Below, one piece after another: positions 60,841-64,000 of a stretch of 64,000 nucleotides of DNA. This stretch comes from T1Sed10-7 sp041686695. GTDB taxonomy: Bacteria > Actinomycetota > Nitriliruptoria > Nitriliruptorales > Nitriliruptoraceae. The notes under the pieces are model-generated. The model ran no database searches, was not told the DNA's origin, and worked only from the letters and a program-made list of their open reading frames with translations. The position numbers were made by a program, and so were the translations under genes. The stretch's first letter is position 1, and each line of letters begins with the position of its first letter. Location: contig JAWLDJ010000001.1 of assembly GCA_041686695.1 (NCBI GenBank), positions 20,481-84,480 of the forward strand. Direction: 5' to 3'.

Positions 60841-60943
60841 CCGGCGGCCCCCACCGGGCGGAACACGAGCAGGCCCGTCGCCTCCCGCCGGGCGGAACAC
60901 GAGCAGGCTCCGGCGGCCCCCACCGGGCGGAACACGAGCAGGC
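60841..60943. repeat. 34/35-bp tandem repeat, three copies, upstream of ppa
   Basis: Unit ccggcggcccccaccgggcg followed by gaacacgagcaggc; copies at 60841-60874, 60875-60908 (diverged at its 5' end) and 60910-60943. All share CCGGGCGGAACACGAGCAGG or the near-identical GCCGGGCGGAAC form. The array lies 80 nt from the N run. The 409 nt between ppa and the ygfZ-like gene otherwise hold no gene. Confidence 0.92.
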
Positions 60944-61021
60944 CTCGGCATCCGCGGATCGTCGTGTCTCCTGCCTTCCGACCGCTCGCTGGCGCCTTCC
61001 GATCCGGACTTCTGGTACCAA

Positions 61022-61121
61022 NNNNNNNNNNNNNNNNNNNNNNNNNNNNNNNNNNNNNNNNNNNNNNNNNNNNNNNNNNNNNNNNNNNNNNNNNNNNNNN
61101 NNNNNNNNNNNNNNNNNNNNN
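61022..61121. other. Assembly gap (100 N)
   Basis: Exactly 100 undetermined bases, the conventional filler for a scaffold join of unknown length. Gene order across it (ppa to the ygfZ-like gene) rests on scaffolding, not sequence. Repeats beside it are a likely cause of the break. Confidence 0.98.
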
Positions 61122-61164
61122 CGCACGGTCGCACCGGCCCATCACGCACCGTCACGCTGGCCGC

Positions 61165-62097
61165 TCACCGACGGTCACGCCGGCGTGGCACCGCCGGGTC
61201 GTGACCGGGTGGCAGCTCCTCACCGCCGACCAACTCCGCCACGGTCACGGTGGTGCTGTCACCATCCTCGGCCCCAAAGGACGCGCCAGCGGTGGCATCG
61301 GCGGGTACGAACGCCAACGCTCGCATCCCATCGGGAGACACGCTGGTCACCTCGATGGCCTGGCGCCCGGAGCCAGCACGCCAGCCGGCGCTGACCGCAC
61401 CCTCCACGGTGACCACCGCGAGGCGACGTCGCGGACGTCCCAACATCCACATCCGCGCGACCGCCTCTTGCCCCGGATAACAGCCCTTCGCCAGATGGAC
61501 GTGCGTCGGCAACAGACCGAGCTCCTCCGGCAGATGCGGTGGTGTGACCTCCCGCCCCCAAGCGGGTTGACCCTGCGAGACCCGCCAGGCCTCCAGGTCC
61601 GAGTGATCGCCCTGTCGGGCCCCGGCCTCGAGGAGCGCCTGCACAGCCTCCTGCACCGCGGTGGGCGGGCCGCTGATGTCCATACCCCCGGGACGACTCA
61701 CCAGCAGCAGATCACCCGCGACTCGGCAGCGGCCGGCAACGACCGTGAGCCCCGCTCGACCGACGACCTCCGGGGTCTGCTCACCCCGGACCGAGACGAT
61801 CTGGTCTTCTCGGGCCTGGAAGCGCGCGTCGAGCAGGAATGTCCGCTGAGCGAGGACGTCCATGACCGTCGTCCGTACCTCCTCGTCCGGTACGAGCAGC
61901 GCGAGCCGATCGCCAAGAACGACGACGTCGAACATGGCGTTCGGCGCACCGTGCGTATCGAGGACCAGTGCGCTGCGGACGTGGGTGACGGGCACATCCA
62001 GCAGGTGCTGCGAGGTGACGTCCTCGAGGTACTTGACGCGATCGCTGCCGGTGACGTCGACGCGCTGCATGGGCGTGGGCGCCACGAACGTGTCCAC
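61165..62097 (-). CDS. ygfZ: YgfZ/GcvT-like folate-binding protein
   Basis: 310 residues, GTG start after GAGAGG. Glycine-cleavage T-protein fold with the YgfZ signature KGCYPGQE near residue 215 and DVTSQHLLDV close to the start. YgfZ helps assemble or repair certain Fe-S proteins in a folate-dependent way. Not part of a glycine cleavage operon here. The Arg-rich end RRRDRR is next to the gap. Confidence 0.9.
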   Translation of the reverse strand: MDTFVAPTPMQRVDVTGSDRVKYLEDVTSQHLLDVPVTHVRSALVLDTHGAPNAMFDVVVLGDRLALLVPDEEVRTTVMDVLAQRTFLLDARFQAREDQIVSVRGEQTPEVVGRAGLTVVAGRCRVAGDLLLVSRPGGMDISGPPTAVQEAVQALLEAGARQGDHSDLEAWRVSQGQPAWGREVTPPHLPEELGLLPTHVHLAKGCYPGQEAVARMWMLGRPRRRLAVVTVEGAVSAGWRAGSGRQAIEVTSVSPDGMRALAFVPADATAGASFGAEDGDSTTVTVAELVGGEELPPGHDPAVPRRRDRR

Positions 62098-62325
62098 AAC
62101 AGACCCTCTCGATCGGGTGAGCGACTAGGTCCCGGGAGGGTACGGACGCACGGCCGACTGGACATGCGGTTCAGCCACCAAGATCCGGCCATGGCGGTAG
62201 TGGCAAGCCCCAGCCGGCACGCTCGGCGCCGCGAGAGCAGCAGCCCCAGCGGGCAGGACCGCAAGAGCGGGCGGCAGGAGCCGAACAGGGTGCCAGCCCC
62301 GCTCGTGGAGCGATCGGTGTGCCGG

Positions 62326-63915
62326 CTACGGCGGGTCGGAGCCGGGCAGGGTGGCCTGGTCCCAGCCACCGGGTGGATCGGCTCCCGCTCGAGGTCCCGG
62401 CCCCTTGTTGCCTCGGGCCGGCCGATCGCTGCGCTCACCGGTCGCGACCGGTCCCCGATGGCTCGGTCCCGACCCATCACGATCGGACCCTCGAACTCCC
62501 GCTGCGCTCACGTGGACGTCCACGGCGACGTAGGTCACCGAGTTGCCGTCGATGACGATCCGATGGCCTCCCCGATCGAACCTGCGATGGTGGCGGCGAC
62601 ACAGCAGTGCCGCGTTGGCCGGTGAGAGTCGGCCGGCTGCCGCGAAGGCTCTTTCTCCGTGAGCGACGTCGCACCACGACGCCGGCGCGTCACACCCCTT
62701 CCAGGTGCACCCGCCGTCACGCACGAGCAGGGATCGCCACAGGCCGATGGGCACCGTGCGGACCGACTCGGACGCCTCGATCGGCGTGCTGTCGGCGGCC
62801 AGCACCAGGCGCGTCACATCGCAGTCGGTGAGCAGCGAGCCGAACTCCTGGCTCGTGACAGGCTGTCCCGACCATGCGAAGCGCGCAGCCGCCACCGATC
62901 CTCCTGAACGGTGAGCAGCCAACTGCTCGGCGTCGATGACGACGATGACGTGAGGACGCACCCCATGCGCGCTCGGTGCGTCGCCGCTGCGCAGGGCCGC
63001 GGCACACAGCTGCTCGAACGCATCAGCGCTGCGCTGCTCCGGTGACCGGTGCTCGCCCGAGACATCGGGCCGACGGAAGGCATCAAGAGCAACCCTCGCC
63101 TGTTCGGCAGCAGCCCCGTAGAGCAGACCCGAGAACGCGAAGCCACCGTCTGAGGTATCGGACCCTCTGACCCGTCGCGAGAGCTGCTGCCGACGCTCAT
63201 CCTGCGCTGCGGCTGTCGGGGCCTGCTCGGCGAGAACGGACCTGGCTGCTCGCCCGAAGGCGACAGGGTCCATACGACGGGCAAGCTCGAGCAGCTCGAC
63301 CTCCACCGCATCCCGCCGGTCCGCCGCGATGCCTTCGAGGACCCGGGCGATCATGCGGGCCTGTTCGGGATCGATCGCGCCGTCGATGAAGGCCGCGCGC
63401 GTCGCCTGGTGATCACGAGCGGCCCGACCGGCCTCGATCTCACGCTTGGCCTGCGATGCGCTCAGCCGCTGCCCGGCCGCGAGTTCCCGCTGGTGCTCCC
63501 GCAGGGTGGCCGCCGTCGGACCCGAGGGTGTCGCGGACAATCGGCGACGCTGCGACGCCGCTGCCGCTCGCGAACGTAGTGCCACCAGCTGCGCGATCGG
63601 GCGACGCAGACCGCGCAGCAGTTCGTCGAGGTCGGTATCGGACAGCGTGTCCAGGTCGGTGCGCGAGAGCACCTCGACCGATGATGCGACGGCCGCGATC
63701 TGCGCGGCGGTCGCGTCCACGATCGAGGAGGACGCCTCAGCAGCGATGGCGGCCCGCTCGGTCGCTTGATAGACCGGTCGCTGCTCGGCGACCAGATCCG
63801 CAGTGGCGGGGTAGCCACGGCGTACCGACGACCAGACTGCGCAGCCGTCGGTACGCGGTCCAACTCGGATCGATGGCCCCGGCGGTCCCGGCACAGACGT
63901 GGAAGCCGGCCCCAT
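62326..63915 (-). CDS. DUF222/HNH endonuclease-domain protein
   Basis: 529 residues from the ATG at 63915; a GTG at 63960 is possible and neither has a clear ribosome site. The N-terminal three-quarters is the helical DUF222 domain (ELAAGQRLSASQAKREIEAGRA, GAIDPEQARMIARVLEGI). The HNH module lies at about 410-455: CTWKGCDAPASWCDVAHG, then ANAALLCRRHHRRFDRGGH. The C-terminal 60 residues are disordered. These proteins are abundant, often multicopy, in actinobacteria; their role is not known. The 228 nt to the ygfZ-like gene contain nothing recognisable. Confidence 0.85.
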   Translation of the reverse strand: MGPASTSVPGPPGPSIRVGPRTDGCAVWSSVRRGYPATADLVAEQRPVYQATERAAIAAEASSSIVDATAAQIAAVASSVEVLSRTDLDTLSDTDLDELLRGLRRPIAQLVALRSRAAAASQRRRLSATPSGPTAATLREHQRELAAGQRLSASQAKREIEAGRAARDHQATRAAFIDGAIDPEQARMIARVLEGIAADRRDAVEVELLELARRMDPVAFGRAARSVLAEQAPTAAAQDERRQQLSRRVRGSDTSDGGFAFSGLLYGAAAEQARVALDAFRRPDVSGEHRSPEQRSADAFEQLCAAALRSGDAPSAHGVRPHVIVVIDAEQLAAHRSGGSVAAARFAWSGQPVTSQEFGSLLTDCDVTRLVLAADSTPIEASESVRTVPIGLWRSLLVRDGGCTWKGCDAPASWCDVAHGERAFAAAGRLSPANAALLCRRHHRRFDRGGHRIVIDGNSVTYVAVDVHVSAAGVRGSDRDGSGPSHRGPVATGERSDRPARGNKGPGPRAGADPPGGWDQATLPGSDPP

Positions 63916-64000
63916 GGACTCATGTGCTCGGAGCTCCCGGGCCGCACTGGCCTGCCTCACGGACCGAACCGGCCGAGGCGACCGCCCCCGCGTCCGCGAC

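Noticed and set aside
60073..60943. Possible CRISPR array from the 34-bp repeats
   Set aside because: Units are directly adjacent with no unique spacers, and no cas gene is nearby.
60764..61155. Open frames running across the N run
   Set aside because: They exist only because undetermined bases contain no stops.
62326..63915. HNH protein as part of an intron, restriction system or transposon
   Set aside because: It has the DUF222 architecture common in actinobacteria, with no methylase, reverse transcriptase, inverted ends or target duplication visible.
1..64000. tRNA, rRNA, riboswitch or insertion-sequence genes
   Set aside because: I looked through the intergenic regions for cloverleaf-like or rRNA-like sequence and for transposase frames with inverted ends, and saw none I could support.

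Overview
The window is very GC-rich and gene-dense. It reads as chromosome of a deep-branching actinobacterium. The evidence is a mycothiol glycosyltransferase (mshA), a BldC-like regulator, an RsiG-like c-di-GMP anti-sigma protein, a SigK/RskA pair, rex-hemA-hemC-hemD order, and menaquinone as the only quinone pathway. From remembered gene order I would guess a Nitriliruptoria-like lineage rather than a mycobacterium or streptomycete, but this is inference. A run of exactly 100 N (61022-61121) shows that the window is a scaffold with one unresolved join.

Layout. 1-7593: complex I operon nuoA-B-C-D-E-F-G on the minus strand, nuoG running off the left edge. 7802-20078: a complete set for chorismate to menaquinone except menH and menI (menJ, menG, menF, menD, menC, menA, menB, menE), interrupted by an unknown zinc-ribbon protein, a MerR-like protein and a DUF302 protein. 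20096-21549: rskA-sigK. 21718-25997: System II cytochrome c maturation (resA-ccdA-resB-ccsB). 26283-31575: a cytochrome b6-type quinol:cytochrome c reductase operon with a split cytochrome b, a Rieske protein, a diheme cytochrome c, an 8Fe ferredoxin and two unknown membrane proteins. 31718-40295: haem synthesis (hemL, hemB, hemD, hemC, hemA) and the NADH sensor rex. 40470-46320: glutaredoxin, TIM-barrel protein, acyltransferase, epimerase, BldC-like and AcuC-like genes. 46503-50061: MacAB-like exporter. 50278-57822: proC, ybjN, pruA, mshA, an acyltransferase, an XRE regulator and an asparaginase-like gene. 57905-60755: RsiG-like protein, a DUF4388/PATAN protein and ppa. 61165 to the end: ygfZ-like and DUF222-HNH genes beyond the gap.

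How the genes fit together. Most of the first 40 kb builds one machine: NADH feeds complex I, menaquinone is made by the men genes, menaquinol is oxidised by the b6-type complex, its c-type haems are attached by ResB/CcsB with ResA/CcdA keeping the thiols reduced, and the haem comes from the hem genes. Rex, encoded beside hemA, senses NADH/NAD+, and a Rex-like operator lies in front of menJ. The order hem - ccs - men, with mshA, proC, bldC and the epimerase/acyltransferase pair to the right, resembles the Rv0474-Rv0561c region of Mycobacterium tuberculosis as I remember it; the bc operon is inserted into that order and the nuo operon sits beside it.

The main points for follow-up are the RsiG-like protein with one exact and one degenerate c-di-GMP signature, the b6-type complex with a candidate covalent-haem cysteine and a non-canonical Qo motif, the Rex-like site at menJ, a duplicated C-terminal tail after an unknown disordered protein, and four short tandem-repeat arrays sitting at gene ends.
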